From Umezawaea beigongshangensis (GTDB lineage Bacteria; Actinomycetota; Actinomycetes; Mycobacteriales; Pseudonocardiaceae): a stretch of 64,000 bases of DNA. The translations under genes and the position numbers were made by a program. Below, piece after piece: positions 1 to 10,100 of the stretch (within the stretch, counting starts at the first letter, position 1; the number at the start of each line of letters is the position of its first letter). The notes under the pieces were generated by a model, which was not told the DNA's origin, did not search any database, and saw only the letters and a program-made list of their open reading frames with translations. The stretch is taken from assembly GCF_016464305.1 (NCBI RefSeq), contig NZ_JAEIOJ010000001.1:456685-520684 (forward strand). Reading direction: 5' to 3'.

Positions 1-453
1 CCGCGCCTCGGGCAGCTCGGCGATCCTGGCCACGCTGACGAGCCCCCCGAAGACCGCCGCGGCCAGCGCCGCGACGCCCAGCAAGGTGAAGAACAGCGGC
101 ACGAAGCCGTCCCGGCCACCGGCCACGACGACCGTCGCGACCGTGCCCAGCGCGAGGCCCCAGAAGGCCAGCCGGTCGATCAGCCGGTACCGCGGGGCGG
201 CGGGGGTCGACGCGGCGGCAGGTGCGGGGTACCCGGCGGCGGCGCGCAACTCCTGCGCGTACGCCTCGGGGCTGCCCAGCCGCCGCACGAGCGCGTCGGA
301 GGAGAACTCCTCCCCCAGCTCGTCGGCGATCTCCACGACGTGCGTCTCCGCGTCGTCCAGCACGTCGGCGACCTCGGCGGCCGGCAGATCCGACAGCGCG
401 GCGCGCATCCGCTCCAGGTACGCCTGCACCTCGGTGCGGGTGTGCGTGCTCAT
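1..453 (-). CDS. HAAS-domain membrane protein, C-terminus beyond window
   Basis: Partial gene; the first 151 codons are visible and the rest lies before position 1. The first ~75 residues are a charged helical domain with a Leu-Gly-Ser-Pro turn near residue 60, resembling the HAAS/DUF1700 domain that accompanies PadR regulators. An Ala/Pro linker follows, then two hydrophobic segments separated by a short polar turn, so it is a membrane protein. Its ATG overlaps the stop of the upstream PadR gene (ATGA), so the two are translationally coupled. HAAS proteins are thought to act with PadR regulators in membrane or envelope responses; the function here is inferred only from this pairing. Confidence 0.75.
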   Translation of the reverse strand, partial: MSTHTRTEVQAYLERMRAALSDLPAAEVADVLDDAETHVVEIADELGEEFSSDALVRRLGSPEAYAQELRAAAGYPAPAAASTPAAPRYRLIDRLAFWGLALGTVATVVVAGGRDGFVPLFFTLLGVAALAAAVFGGLVSVARIAELPEAR

Positions 454-773
454 GCGACCTCCCCCAGCATCTGGTCCATCGTCTTCGCGAACACCTGCCA
501 GGTCTTCCCCGACTCGGCCAGGCGTTCGCGTCCCGGCTCGTTCAGGCTGTAGTACTTGCGATGGGGTCCCTCCTCGCTCGGGACCACGTACGAGGTGAGC
601 AGCCCGGCGTTGTAGAGCCGGCGCAGCGTCCCGTACACCGAGGCGTCGCCCACCTCGTCCAGACCCGCGCTCCGCAGCCTGCGGAGCACGTCGTAGCCGT
701 ACCCGTCGTCCTTGCGCAGCACCGCGAGGACCGCCAGGTCCAGCACCCCCTTCAGCAATTGACTCGTGTCCAT
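450..773 (-). CDS. PadR-family transcriptional regulator
   Basis: A 107-residue protein of usual size for minimal PadR (PadR-s2) regulators. The N-terminal winged helix starts MDTSQLLKGVLDLAVLAVL and contains the conserved GYGYD turn and the ASVYGTLRRLYNAGLL recognition region. A KYYSL wing strand and a C-terminal dimerisation helix follow. The protein probably represses its own operon, which includes the overlapping HAAS-domain membrane protein. The ATG at 773 was chosen because homologues begin at this motif and an imperfect palindrome lies just upstream. The ligand is unknown. Confidence 0.9.
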   Translation of the reverse strand: MDTSQLLKGVLDLAVLAVLRKDDGYGYDVLRRLRSAGLDEVGDASVYGTLRRLYNAGLLTSYVVPSEEGPHRKYYSLNEPGRERLAESGKTWQVFAKTMDQMLGEVA

Positions 774-805
774 CTGCGTCTCCCCCGGTGGTGTGCGTGG
801 AAGAC

Positions 806-824
806 TACTACGGATAGCGCAGTA
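806..824. promoter_or_regulatory. Candidate PadR operator upstream of padR
   Basis: Imperfect 19-bp inverted repeat of form TACTnCG-N5-CGnAGTA, centred about 42 bp upstream of the PadR start codon. PadR regulators commonly bind palindromes overlapping their own promoters, so autoregulation is the likely role. Binding is inferred only. Confidence 0.4.
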
Positions 825-883
825 CTGTCGACAGCGGAGTTCTTCGCGGTGGACCGAGCAGCTGGAACGAGGTGCGACCGGAG

Positions 884-1774
884 TCAGGGCCGCTTCTGGC
901 ACCTCGGGCAGGAGTACGAGGAACGGTTCATGAAGGACTCGCGGACGACCGGCGTGCCGCAGCGCGGACACGGCTCGCCCTCCTGCCCGTAGGCGTTGAG
1001 CGAACGGTCGAAGTAGCCGGACTGGCCGTTGACGTTGACGTAGAGCGCGTCGAACGACGTGCCGCCCTGGGCCAGCGCCTCGCGCATCACGTCGGTGGCG
1101 TGGCCGAGCAGGGCGAGCCCCTGCGCGCGGGTGATCCCGGCGGTGGGCCGCTCGCCGTGCAGCTTCGCCCGCCACAGCGCCTCGTCGGCGTAGATGTTGC
1201 CCACCCCGGAGACCAGCGTCTGGTCCAGCAGCGCCCTCTTGACGCCGGTGCGCCTGGCCCGCAGCGCCCGCACGGCCGCCTCCGCGTCGAACCGGGGGTC
1301 CATCGGGTCGCGGGCGATGTGCGCGACGGGAACGGGCAGACGCGCGCCGTCGACGACCACCACGTCGGTCAGGGCGAGGCCGCCGAACGTGCGCTGGTCG
1401 ACGAAGCGCAGCTCGGGTCCGTCGTCGGCGAAGCGGACGCGCACCCGCAGGTGCTTCTCGTCCGGCGCGTCGGCGGGCTGGACGAGCATCTGCCCGCTCA
1501 TGCCCAGGTGGGCGAGCAGCGCCTCACCGGCGTCGGCGCCGACGTACTCGCCGGACGTCGCCGCCGGACCCGTCAGCTCGATCCACAGGTACTTGCCGCG
1601 CCGGTGCGCGGCGACGGTCTTCTGCCCGGCCAGGCGGGCGGCGAAGTCGTCGGGGCCGGGCACGTGGCGGCGGACCGCGCGCGGGTGCAGGACCTCGACC
1701 TCGGAGATCACCCTGCCGGACACGTGGGCGTCGAGGCCGCGGCGCACGACCTCCACCTCGGGAAGTTCAGGCAC
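884..1774 (-). CDS. mutM: Formamidopyrimidine-DNA glycosylase (Fpg/MutM)
   Basis: Bifunctional DNA glycosylase/AP lyase removing 8-oxoguanine and ring-opened purines. The GTG start at 1774 gives the diagnostic N-terminus PELPEVE, in which the Pro after the initiator Met is the catalytic nucleophile. A conserved Lys lies in HRRGKYL around residue 60. The C-terminus carries a four-cysteine zinc finger (CPRCGTPVV...CPRCQK) that ends the 296-residue protein, a normal family length. It lies downstream of rnc and a small ORF on the same strand, as in mycobacteria (rnc-fpg). Other starts further upstream would add only low-complexity Arg/Pro sequence. Confidence 0.97.
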   Translation of the reverse strand: MPELPEVEVVRRGLDAHVSGRVISEVEVLHPRAVRRHVPGPDDFAARLAGQKTVAAHRRGKYLWIELTGPAATSGEYVGADAGEALLAHLGMSGQMLVQPADAPDEKHLRVRVRFADDGPELRFVDQRTFGGLALTDVVVVDGARLPVPVAHIARDPMDPRFDAEAAVRALRARRTGVKRALLDQTLVSGVGNIYADEALWRAKLHGERPTAGITRAQGLALLGHATDVMREALAQGGTSFDALYVNVNGQSGYFDRSLNAYGQEGEPCPRCGTPVVRESFMNRSSYSCPRCQKRP

Positions 1775-1883
1775 GCGCCCATTGTCCCGCACGTGCGACC
1801 CGCGGTGCGCGGCGGTGGGCACGGCGAAACGCCCCGTCGTGCCGCGAGGGCACGTTCGGGGCGTTCGGCCGATCAGAAGAGGA

Positions 1884-2111
1884 TCAGGCCTCCGCGCTGG
1901 CGGCCTCGACCTCGCGAGCCGCCTCGATCTCCTGCATCGCGTCGTACGCGGCGGACTGCGGCTTGGAGGGCTTGAGCAGCCAGACACCCGCGCGGCTGGT
2001 GTCCCGCACGAGGACCAGCCCCTGGATGCCGCCGCTGTGGCAGGCGGTCACCGGGCGAGCGGTGCGCGTGGAGCGAACACGACGGTTCGTCCTGCTGGTC
2101 GTGGCATACAT
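1884..2111 (-). CDS. Small hypothetical protein between rnc and mutM
   Basis: A 75-codon ORF starting with ATG 6 bp after the rnc stop, same strand. The N-terminus is Arg/Thr-rich. The middle (residues ~24-50, [20 protein letters not shown]) looks protein-like, and the last ~20 residues are an acidic Ala/Glu helix. I do not recognise the family. Tight spacing inside the rnc-mutM transcript is the main argument that it is real. The true start could be internal. Confidence 0.55.
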   Translation of the reverse strand: MYATTSRTNRRVRSTRTARPVTACHSGGIQGLVLVRDTSRAGVWLLKPSKPQSAAYDAMQEIEAAREVEAASAEA

Positions 2112-2117
2112 CGGCGT

Positions 2118-2915
2118 TCAGTCTTCCTCGGTGTGTGAGGTGTCGGGTGTCGCCGAGCCCAGGGCGCGGCCGTCGGACGTCGAGCCGTTCTCGGCCTCGA
2201 CGCGCTCGAACAGCACGCGGTACGCGGCTTCCGCTGCCTTCTGCTCGGCTTCCTTCTTGGTGCGCCCGTCGCCGGCCCCGTAGGAGTTGCCGCCGACCAC
2301 GACGGTGGCGGTGAACTCCTTGCGGTGGTCGGGGCCCTGGTCGTCGACCCGGTACTCGGGCACGCCCAGACCCGCCGAGGCGGTGAGCTCTTGCAGGCTG
2401 GTCTTCCAGTCGAGGCCCGCGCCGCGAAGAGGCGCTTCCACCAGGAGCGGGTCGAACAGCTTGTGCACCAGTGCACGCGCGGTGTCTATGCCGAACTGCA
2501 GGTAGACCGCGCCGATGACGGCTTCGAGGCCGTCGGCGAGAATGCTCGCCTTGTCCCTGCCACCGGTCAGCTCTTCACCGCGACCGAGCAGCAGGTGTCC
2601 GCCCAGCCCGTCTTCCCCGAGTCCGCGAGCGACTCCGGCGAGCGCGTGCATGTTGACCACGCTGGCCCTGAGCTTCGCGAGCTGCCCCTCGGGCAGGTCG
2701 GGATGGGTGCGGTAGAGGTGATCGGTGACCACGAGTCCGAGCACGGCGTCCCCGAGGAACTCGAGACGCTCGTTCGGTGGCAGGCCACCGTTCTCGTACG
2801 CGTAAGACCTGTGTGTCAGAGCAAGCACGAGGAGCTCGGCGTCCAGGTGGACGCCGAGCGCTTCGAGCAACGGGCCGCGGTCAGCGGACTGACCGCGCGA
2901 CGACCTACCCCCCAC
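2118..2915 (-). CDS. rnc: Ribonuclease III
   Basis: Double-strand-specific endoribonuclease for rRNA maturation and mRNA processing. The RNase III signature [13 protein letters not shown] appears near residue 48 with the catalytic acidic residues, and the C-terminal ~75 residues form a dsRNA-binding domain (residues ~180-250, ending in the [12 protein letters not shown] helix). The 265-residue length is typical. The GTG start at 2915 is preceded by GAGGAA at about 10 nt. It sits downstream of DUF177 and rpmF, the usual bacterial yceD-rpmF-rnc cluster. The last ~25 residues are a divergent polar tail. Confidence 0.97.
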   Translation of the reverse strand: MGGRSSRGQSADRGPLLEALGVHLDAELLVLALTHRSYAYENGGLPPNERLEFLGDAVLGLVVTDHLYRTHPDLPEGQLAKLRASVVNMHALAGVARGLGEDGLGGHLLLGRGEELTGGRDKASILADGLEAVIGAVYLQFGIDTARALVHKLFDPLLVEAPLRGAGLDWKTSLQELTASAGLGVPEYRVDDQGPDHRKEFTATVVVGGNSYGAGDGRTKKEAEQKAAEAAYRVLFERVEAENGSTSDGRALGSATPDTSHTEED

Positions 2916-2943
2916 GATTCGCCAATTCCTCGGCCGGAGGAGA

Positions 2944-3126
2944 TCAGGCCGGCTGGACGACCTGGCGGCCGGCGTACTGACCGCAGGCCGGGCAGGCGAT
3001 GTGCTGCGGCTTCGGCTGACGGCACGCCTTGTTCTGGCACGCCACCAGGTGCACGGCAGCGGTCTTCCACTGGGCGCGGCGCGAGCGCGTGTTCGAGCGC
3101 GACATCTTCCGCTTCGGGACGGCCAC
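2944..3126 (-). CDS. rpmF: 50S ribosomal protein L32, zinc-binding form
   Basis: A 60-residue L32 with N-terminus [19 protein letters not shown]. Four cysteines in a C-x4-C...C-x2-C pattern (CQNKAC, CPACG) mark the zinc-containing paralogue form. The start is GTG at 3126, directly after the DUF177 stop (3129), so the two are cotranscribed; rnc follows. L32 sits near the peptidyl-transferase end of the exit tunnel. Identity is clear from length and sequence. Confidence 0.98.
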   Translation of the reverse strand: MAVPKRKMSRSNTRSRRAQWKTAAVHLVACQNKACRQPKPQHIACPACGQYAGRQVVQPA

Positions 3127-3128
3127 GA

Positions 3129-3716
3129 CTAGTTCTCCTCCGAGTTATCACGATCAGCACCGAACCGCTTCTGCAACGCGGCCCAGCGAGGATCCATCGT
3201 CTCATGCCCGTGGTCGGGCCCGAGCTCCGCCAGCTTGCCGCCGCACTCCGAGCACAACCCTCGGCAGTCCGGAGAGCACAGCGGCACCTGCGGCAGTGCG
3301 AGCACGATCGCGTCCCGCACCACAGGTTCGAGGTCGATCAGGTCGTCGATCAGACGGCTGACCTCGTCTTCGTCGGTCGTGGCGTCCGTGGCGCTGTGCG
3401 GGTACGCGTACAGCTCCATCAGGTCCACCTCGACCTCACTGGACAGCGACTCCAGGCAGCGCGAGCACTCGCCCACGACCACGGTCCGCGCGGTCCCGGA
3501 GGCGAGAACACCCTCCACGACCGATTCCAGCAGCAGGTCCAGTTCGACCTCGCCACCGTCCGGCACCGCGATCACGCCCTCCAGGCCCATACCCGAAGCG
3601 GGTACCTCCCGGTGGTAGGAGCGGCTGGAGCCAGCTCGACGACCGATGTCCCTGGTGTCGAAGACCCAGGGCCCGGCTGCTGTGGGACGCGCGGCGGCGT
3701 GACGGTGCTCAGTCAT
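3129..3716 (-). CDS. DUF177/YceD family protein
   Basis: A 195-residue member of the DUF177 (YceD) family, which almost always precedes rpmF and has been linked to 23S rRNA/large-subunit accumulation. The N-terminus has the [15 protein letters not shown] region. The C-terminal third holds paired cysteines (GECSRCLE near residue 83 and [16 protein letters not shown] near 150), a probable metal site. The middle is acidic. ATG at 3716 is the natural start. The biochemical role is not settled for the family. Confidence 0.92.
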   Translation of the reverse strand: MTEHRHAAARPTAAGPWVFDTRDIGRRAGSSRSYHREVPASGMGLEGVIAVPDGGEVELDLLLESVVEGVLASGTARTVVVGECSRCLESLSSEVEVDLMELYAYPHSATDATTDEDEVSRLIDDLIDLEPVVRDAIVLALPQVPLCSPDCRGLCSECGGKLAELGPDHGHETMDPRWAALQKRFGADRDNSEEN

Positions 3717-3819
3717 GATGTGGTGGTGCTGGTGGGGGACCTACCACGACCAGCCGCTCCAGGGTACGGGACGACGGGTCGGATGGTGAAATCGGCAGGT
3801 GACCCGGTATCGAGGTCAC

Positions 3820-4536
3820 CTAGTCGTGGTAGTCGAAGGGCGCCGACACCCCGGCGACGGCGGGCCCCCGCAGGTGCGACCGGCCCTTGCCGACGCTGCG
3901 CAGGGTGTGGGCGAGGAGGTCCTCGAAGTCGGCCAGCTTCGCGTCCACGTAGGCGTCGCACTCGTTGCGCAGCCGCAGCGCCTCGGCCTCCGCCTCCTCG
4001 CGCACGCGCGCGGACTCGGCGTGGGCGGCCTGCACGACCTCGGTCTGGTCGACCAGGCGCGTCTGCTCGGCGCGGCCCTCCTCGACGGCGCGCTCGTAGT
4101 TGGCGCGACCGGCCTGGACCATGCGCTCGGCCTCCGAGTGGGCGCGGCCGACCAGGTCCTCGTACTCCTGCCGGCCGGAGGCGACGGCGCGTTCCGCCTG
4201 GTCCTGCGCCTCGGCGACCATGCGCTCGGCGCGCGCCCTCGCCTCGGACAGCATCCGCTCGGCCTCGGCCTGCGCCTCGGCGAGCATCCGGTCGGCGTCG
4301 GCGCGGGCCTTGCCGACGCCCGTCTCCGCCTCGTGCTGCGCCTTGCCGACCAGCTCGTCGCGGTGGTCGAGCACGTCCTGCGCGTCGTCCAGCTCGGTCG
4401 GGATGGAGTCCCGGACGTCGTCGAGCAGTTCCAGCACGTCACCACGGGGAACGACGCATCCCGACGTCATGGGGACCCCGCGGGCCTCCTCGACGATGGT
4501 GACGAGCTCGTCGAGGGCCTCGAACACGCGGTACAC
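3820..4536 (-). CDS. sepIVA: SepIVA-like DivIVA-related coiled-coil protein
   Basis: A 238-residue protein. The N-terminus VYRVFEALDELVTIVEEARGV and the proline/valine MTSGCVVPRGDVLELLDDVR segment match the DivIVA-related domain of mycobacterial SepIVA (Rv2927c). A long Ala/Glu/Arg heptad-rich coiled coil (residues ~60-210) follows, then a short tail. Mycobacterial SepIVA is essential for septation and polar envelope synthesis, so a septum/pole scaffold is the likely role. The GTG at 4536 has GAGGAG about 6 nt upstream. The position between DUF177 and coaD matches mycobacteria. The ~270 bp upstream (4537-4805) show no gene and probably hold its promoter. Confidence 0.85.
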   Translation of the reverse strand: MYRVFEALDELVTIVEEARGVPMTSGCVVPRGDVLELLDDVRDSIPTELDDAQDVLDHRDELVGKAQHEAETGVGKARADADRMLAEAQAEAERMLSEARARAERMVAEAQDQAERAVASGRQEYEDLVGRAHSEAERMVQAGRANYERAVEEGRAEQTRLVDQTEVVQAAHAESARVREEAEAEALRLRNECDAYVDAKLADFEDLLAHTLRSVGKGRSHLRGPAVAGVSAPFDYHD

Positions 4537-4805
4537 GTCACACTCCTCGCACGGCCGGCCAGAACCTGTCGGCCAAGTCTGCCCTGCCGGGCCCGTCCGT
4601 GCGGGGAGGACACGACGGTGTGTCCGGTTCCTCACCGAAGCCGCTCCCAGGCGACCCGTACCGGGGCAGAACGCGACGCGGAGACCGTCGAACGGGCGAC
4701 AGGACGACCACGCGGAGTTCACCACCGGGCGGACGCGGCGGGACGACGTGCCTCCGATCGTGCGAATGCTCGCCGACGGCCGCGGGAGCGGCCGGGCGAG
4801 CCGGG

Positions 4806-5288
4806 TCAGCGCTTCTCGCCGAGGCGCTGCACCAGGCGCTGCTCGATGCTCGCCGGCAGCAGGGTGGAGACGTCGCCCCCGTAGGTGGCGACCTCCTTCA
4901 CCAGGGAGCTGGCGAGGTAGCTGTAGATCGGGTTGGTGGGCATGAACAGCGTGTCGACCCCCGACAGCTGGTGGTTCATCTGCGCCATCTGCAACTCGTA
5001 GTCGTAGTCGCTGACCGCGCGCAGGCCCTTCACGATCGCCCGGACGTCGTGCTCGCGGCAGTAGTCCACGAGCAGTCCGTGCCAGGAGTCGATCCGCACG
5101 TTGGGCCACTGCGCGGTGACCTCGCGCAGCATCTCCATGCGCTCCTCGACCGAGAAGAGGGTCTTCTTGTTCTTGTTGATGAGGACGGCGACGACCACCT
5201 CGTCGAACAGCGAAGACGCTCTCTCGACGATGTCGAGGTGCCCGTTGGTCACCGGGTCGTAGGAGCCGGGGTACACGGCACGCGTCAT
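4806..5288 (-). CDS. coaD: Phosphopantetheine adenylyltransferase
   Basis: Fourth step of CoA synthesis: 4'-phosphopantetheine + ATP to dephospho-CoA. The N-terminal nucleotidyltransferase motif MTRAVYPGSYDPVTNGHLDI carries the TxGH-type nucleotide-binding His. The SS motif (YLASSLVKEV) is near residue 125. The 160 residues match the family. The ATG at 5288 was preferred to an in-frame start six codons upstream because homologues start at MTRAVYPG. It lies 54 bp downstream of rsmD, the common rsmD-coaD pair. Confidence 0.97.
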   Translation of the reverse strand: MTRAVYPGSYDPVTNGHLDIVERASSLFDEVVVAVLINKNKKTLFSVEERMEMLREVTAQWPNVRIDSWHGLLVDYCREHDVRAIVKGLRAVSDYDYELQMAQMNHQLSGVDTLFMPTNPIYSYLASSLVKEVATYGGDVSTLLPASIEQRLVQRLGEKR

Positions 5289-5342
5289 GGTTTCGGACGG
5301 TAGCACCAGACCGGACGACCCCCGCCGACGTCGTGGTCCGTG

Positions 5343-5909
5343 TCACCCGTCCGCAGCGCGGTGCACGGCCCAGTGCAGGGCCGTGTCGCCGTAACGCTTG
5401 GTGCGCAACGGTTCCAACGGACTGGGCCACTCGGGCTCGGGCCCCCGCGCCGCGCGCTCCACGACGACGACCGTGCCCGGCGCGGTCCAGCCGTGACCGA
5501 CGAGGTCCACCAGCACCCCGGCCAGGTCGGCGTCGGTGACCGCGTAGGGCGGGTCGGCGAAGACCACGTCGCACGGCGCGGCCGCGCTGGTCGCGACGGC
5601 CGACTCGGCCGAACGGGCGAGCACCTCGGCACCCGGCAGGCCGAGGTCGCGGGCGTTGCCGCGCAGCACGTCGGCGGCTCGCCGGTCGGACTCGACGAAC
5701 ACGGCGTGCGCCGCCCCCCTGGACAGCGCCTCGAACCCCAGCGCGCCGGACCCGGCGTAGAGGTCGAGCACGCGGGCGCCCTCGAGGTCGACGGTGTTCT
5801 CCAGGGAGCTGAACAACGCCTCCCGCACCCGGTCGGAGGTCGGCCGCGTGCCGCGGGGTGGCACCCGCAGCCGCCGCCCGCCGGCACTCCCGGCCACGAT
5901 GCGCGTCAC
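5343..5909 (-). CDS. rsmD: 16S rRNA (guanine966-N2)-methyltransferase RsmD
   Basis: A 188-residue class I SAM methyltransferase. It has the N-terminal MTRIVAGSAGGRRL signature, SAM-binding motif I VLDLYAGSGALGFEAL (residues ~47-62) and the catalytic N/D-PPY motif (FADPPYAV near residue 120). It methylates G966 of 16S rRNA during 30S assembly. Same strand as coaD and directly upstream of it. Confidence 0.96.
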   Translation of the reverse strand: MTRIVAGSAGGRRLRVPPRGTRPTSDRVREALFSSLENTVDLEGARVLDLYAGSGALGFEALSRGAAHAVFVESDRRAADVLRGNARDLGLPGAEVLARSAESAVATSAAAPCDVVFADPPYAVTDADLAGVLVDLVGHGWTAPGTVVVVERAARGPEPEWPSPLEPLRTKRYGDTALHWAVHRAADG

Positions 5910-5982
5910 GGCCCCAGTCTCCCACCCCGCGAGCTGACCGTCGCAGCACCACGAGTCGGACGTCCGAGCACCCCGGTCGGGA

Positions 5983-7062
5983 TCAGCCGAGGGCCTGCCA
6001 CCAGCCGTCGACCTCCGGCGGGTCGTCCACGTCGATCCGCTGTCCCGGCCTGGGCACGGCCAGCGCCACGTCCTTGGCCTTCGTCTCGGCCCACACCCGG
6101 TCGACGGGTTCGGACCAGTCGTGCAGCGCGAGCGAGAACGTGGCCCAGTGCACGGGGATCATCAGCCCGCCGCGCACGTCGACGTGCGCCTGCACGCCGT
6201 CCTCCGGCGTCATGTGGATGTCGGGCCAGCCGTCGCCGTACGCGCCGATCTGCACGAGCGAGGCGTCGAACGGCCCGTGCTTCTCGCCGATCTCGCGGTA
6301 GCCGTCGAAGTAACCGGTGTCGCCGCTGTAGTAGACGCGGCGGGTCGGTCCGGCGACGACCCACGACGCCCACAGCGTGGTGTCGCGGGTGAACAGCCTG
6401 CCGGAGAAGTGCTGGGCGGCCGTCGCGGTGAGCTTCAGATCGCCCACCTCGGCCGTCTCGTCCCAGTCCAGCTCGACGATCCGGTCGGCCGGCACCTCCC
6501 ACCGCTCCAGGTGCGCCCCGATGCCCAGCGGCACGACGAACGGCGCGCTCTGCGTGCGGGTGAGCGCGCGCACGGTGGGCAGGTCGAGGTGGTCGTAGTG
6601 GTCGTGCGAGATGACGATCGCGGTCAGCGCCGGGAGCTGGTCCAGCGTGTGCGGCACCGGGTGCAGGCGCCGCGGCCCGACCAGGGCGGACGGTGAGCAG
6701 CGGTCGCTCCACACCGGGTCGAACAGCACGGCCGAGCCCTCGATCTCCACGAGCGCCGAGGCGTGGCCGTACCAGGTGATGTGCAGTCCGCCGGTCACCG
6801 GTGGCCGCGCGGCCACGAGCGGAACCGCTCCGGACGGCTTGCGCCGGTCGCCGTCGCGCAGGAAGTCGCGCAGCACGCCGCCGCTGTTGCTGGGGGTCAG
6901 CGTGCTGGTGACGGCCCTGTTGTGGAACACGCCGTCGCGGAACTGCGGCGAGCGCTTCATCTTCGCCGGGTCCGGTGTGCCACCGATCGCAGCCGGCACG
7001 TCCTTGAGCGCCCACGCGGCCGCGGTGGCCGCGAGTCCCGCGGTGAGCAGTTTGCCGATCAC
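5983..7062 (-). CDS. Metallo-beta-lactamase-fold hydrolase (NAPE-PLD/UlaG-like)
   Basis: A 359-residue MBL-fold protein. The metal motif HDHYDHLD lies near residue 160, with additional metal His/Asp in YYSGDTGYFDGY and in MIPVHWATFSLALHDW. These features and the HITWYGHASALVEIEG strand match the family containing NAPE-hydrolysing phospholipase D and UlaG lactonase; the substrate is not predictable. The first ~25 residues are hydrophobic (IGKLLTAGLAATAAAWAL), a possible signal or membrane anchor. The GTG at 7062 is preferred because GGGGAGG precedes it at ~5 nt; an upstream ATG would add a basic, low-complexity leader. Confidence 0.85.
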   Translation of the reverse strand: MIGKLLTAGLAATAAAWALKDVPAAIGGTPDPAKMKRSPQFRDGVFHNRAVTSTLTPSNSGGVLRDFLRDGDRRKPSGAVPLVAARPPVTGGLHITWYGHASALVEIEGSAVLFDPVWSDRCSPSALVGPRRLHPVPHTLDQLPALTAIVISHDHYDHLDLPTVRALTRTQSAPFVVPLGIGAHLERWEVPADRIVELDWDETAEVGDLKLTATAAQHFSGRLFTRDTTLWASWVVAGPTRRVYYSGDTGYFDGYREIGEKHGPFDASLVQIGAYGDGWPDIHMTPEDGVQAHVDVRGGLMIPVHWATFSLALHDWSEPVDRVWAETKAKDVALAVPRPGQRIDVDDPPEVDGWWQALG

Positions 7063-7185
7063 GGAACCTCCCCTCTGTCGTCCTGGCAGAGCAACGCGCG
7101 GGGGGACGCGGGCGTTCCCGCGCCGGGCCACCGTCACAGCGCACCATCACAGCGCACTGACACAGCAGCCCGGCGCGGCGCTCGT

Positions 7186-10100
7186 TCACTCCAGGACGAC
7201 GAGCAGGTCCCCGCCCTCCACCTGCTGCACGCCGCCGATCGCGAGACGGGCGACGACACCGGCGACGGGAGCGGTGATGGCCGCCTCCATCTTCATGGCC
7301 TCGATGGTGGCGACGGTCTGCCCGGCGTCGACGCTGTCGCCCTCGGCGACCGACGGCGTGACGACCCCGGCGAACGGCGCGGCCACGTGGTTGGGGTTGC
7401 CGTGCTCGGCCTTCTCCGCGACCGGCAGGTCGGACGCGACGGACCGGTCGCGCACCTGGATGGGCCGGAGCTGACCGTTGAGGGTGGCCATGACGGTGCG
7501 CATCCCGCGCTCGTCGGCCTCTCCGATCGCCTCCAGGCCGATGAGCAGCCGCACACCGGGCTCCAGGTCCACCTGGTACTCCTCCCCCGGCCGCAGGCCG
7601 TAGAAGAAGTCCTTGCTGCGCAACACGCTGGTGTCGCCGTAGGCCTCGCGGTGGGCCAGGTACTCCTTGGTGGGAGCGGGGAACAGCAGGCGGTTCAGCG
7701 TGGCCCTGCGGTTCTCCGCGAGGCCGCGCAGGTCCTCCTCGCCCAGCTCCTCCACGCCGCGGGGAGCGCTGCGGCCCGCGAGCGCCTTGGTGCGGAACGG
7801 CTCCGGCCAGCCGCCGGGCGGGTCGCCCAGCTCACCGTGCAGGAAGCCGATCACGGACGCGGGGATGTCGTACTTGCCGGGGTCGGCCTCGAAGTCCTCC
7901 GGGGCGACGCCCGCGCCGACGAGGTGCAGCGCGAGGTCGCCGACGACCTTGGACGACGGCGTGACCTTCACCAGGTGGCCGAGCATCCGGTCGGCGGCGG
8001 CGTACATCGCCTCGACGGCCTCGAACTTCTGGCCGAGTCCCAGCGCGACGGCCTGGGTGCGCAGGTTGGAGAGCTGGCCGCCGGGGATCTCGTGGCGGTA
8101 CACGCGGCCGGTCGGCGAGGGCAGACCGGACTCGAAGGGCGCGTACACGCGGCGCGCGGCCTCCCAGTAGGGCTCCAGGTCGCACACGGCCGTGAGGTCG
8201 AGCCCGGTGGCGTGCTCGGTGTGGTCGGTGGCGGCGACGATCGAGGACAGCGCGGGCTGCGACGTCGTTCCGGCCATCGACGCCGCCGCGCCGTCGACCG
8301 CGTCCACACCGGCCGCGATCGCGGCGAGGTAGGTCGCGAGCTGACCGCCGGGGGTGTCGTGGGTGTGCAGGTGGACGGGGAGGTCGAACTCCTTGCGCAG
8401 CGCGGTGACCAGGCGGGTCGCCGCCGGTGCGCGGAGCAGTCCGGCCATGTCCTTGATCGCGAGGACGTGGGCTCCGGCGGCGACGATCTGCTCGGCGAGC
8501 CCGAGGTAGTAGTCGAGCGTGTAGAGCCGCTCGTCGGGGCTGGACAGGTCCGAGGTGTAGCAGAGCGCCACCTCGGCGACGGCCGTCCCGGTCTCGCGCA
8601 CGGCCTCGATCGCCGGACGCATCTGCTCGACGTCGTTCAGCGCGTCGAAGATGCGGAAGACGTCGACGCCGGTCTTCGTCGCCTCCTGGACGAACGCGGT
8701 CGTCACGGCCTCCGGGTACGGCGTGTACCCGACGGTGTTGCGACCGCGCAGCAGCATCTGGAGCGCGATGTTCGGCACGGCCTCGCGCAGCGCGGCCAGC
8801 CGCTCCCACGGGTCCTCGGCGAGGAACCGCAGCGCCACGTCGTAGGTCGCGCCGCCCCAGCACTCCAGGGACAGCAGCTGGGGGGTCAGCCGGGCGACGT
8901 GCGGGGCGACCGCGAGGAGGTCCTTGGTGCGGACCCTGGTGGCGAGCAGGGACTGGTGGGCGTCGCGGAAGGTCGTGTCGGTGACGCCGACGGCCCGGCT
9001 CTCCCGCATCCAGCGGGCGAAGCCCTCCGGACCGAGCTCCAGCAGCCGCTGACGCGAGCCGGGCGCGGGCTCGGCCTTCAGGTCGGCGGCGGGCAGCTTG
9101 TCGCGGGGGTCCACGATGGACGGCCGCTCGCCGTGGGGCCGGTTGACGGTGACGTCGGCCAGGTAGGTCAGCAGGCGCGTGCCGCGGTCGGCGGAGTGCC
9201 TGGCGGTCAGCAGGTGCGGACGCTGCTCGATGAACGAGGTGGTGACCCGGCCCTCGTAGAAGTCGGGGTCGTCGAGCACGGCCTGAAGGAACGGGATGTT
9301 GGTGGAGACGCCGCGGATGCGGAACTCCGCCACGGCCCGGCGCGAGCGGGCGACGGCGGCGGCGAACGTGCGGCCGCGACAGGTGAGCTTCACCAGCATC
9401 GAGTCGAAGTGCCCGCCGATCGCGGTGCCCGCGCCGGTGGTGCCGCCGTCGAGGCGGATGCCGGAACCGCCGGGCGAGCGGTAGGCGCTGATCATCCCGG
9501 TGTCGGGGCGGAACCCGTTGGCCGGGTCCTCGGTGGTGATGCGGCACTGGAGGGCGGCGCCGCGCAGCTGCACGGAGTCCTGGCTCAGACCCAGGTCGGC
9601 GAGGGTCTCACCGCTGGCGATGCGCATCTGGGACTGCACGAGGTCGACGTCGGTCACCTCCTCGGTGACCGTGTGCTCGACCTGGATGCGCGGGTTCATC
9701 TCGATGAAGACGTAGTTCCCGGCGCGGTCGAGCAGGAACTCGACGGTGCCGGCGTTGCGGTAGCCGATGTGGCGGGCGAAGCGCACCGCGTCGGCGCACA
9801 TCCGCTCGCGCAGCTCGGGATCGAGGTTCGGGGCCGGGGCGATCTCGATGACCTTCTGGTGCCGCCGCTGCACGGAGCAGTCGCGCTCGAACAGGTGGAT
9901 CACGTCGCCCGCGCCGTCGGCGAGGATCTGCACCTCGATGTGGCGCGGCTCGACGACGGCCTGCTCCAGGAACACCGTGGGGTCGCCGAAGGCCGACTCG
10001 GCCTCGCGCATGGCCGCTTCGAGCGCCTCGCGCAGCGCGGCGGGCTCCGCGACGCGGCGCATCCCGCGGCCACCACCACCGGCGACGGCTTTCACGAAGA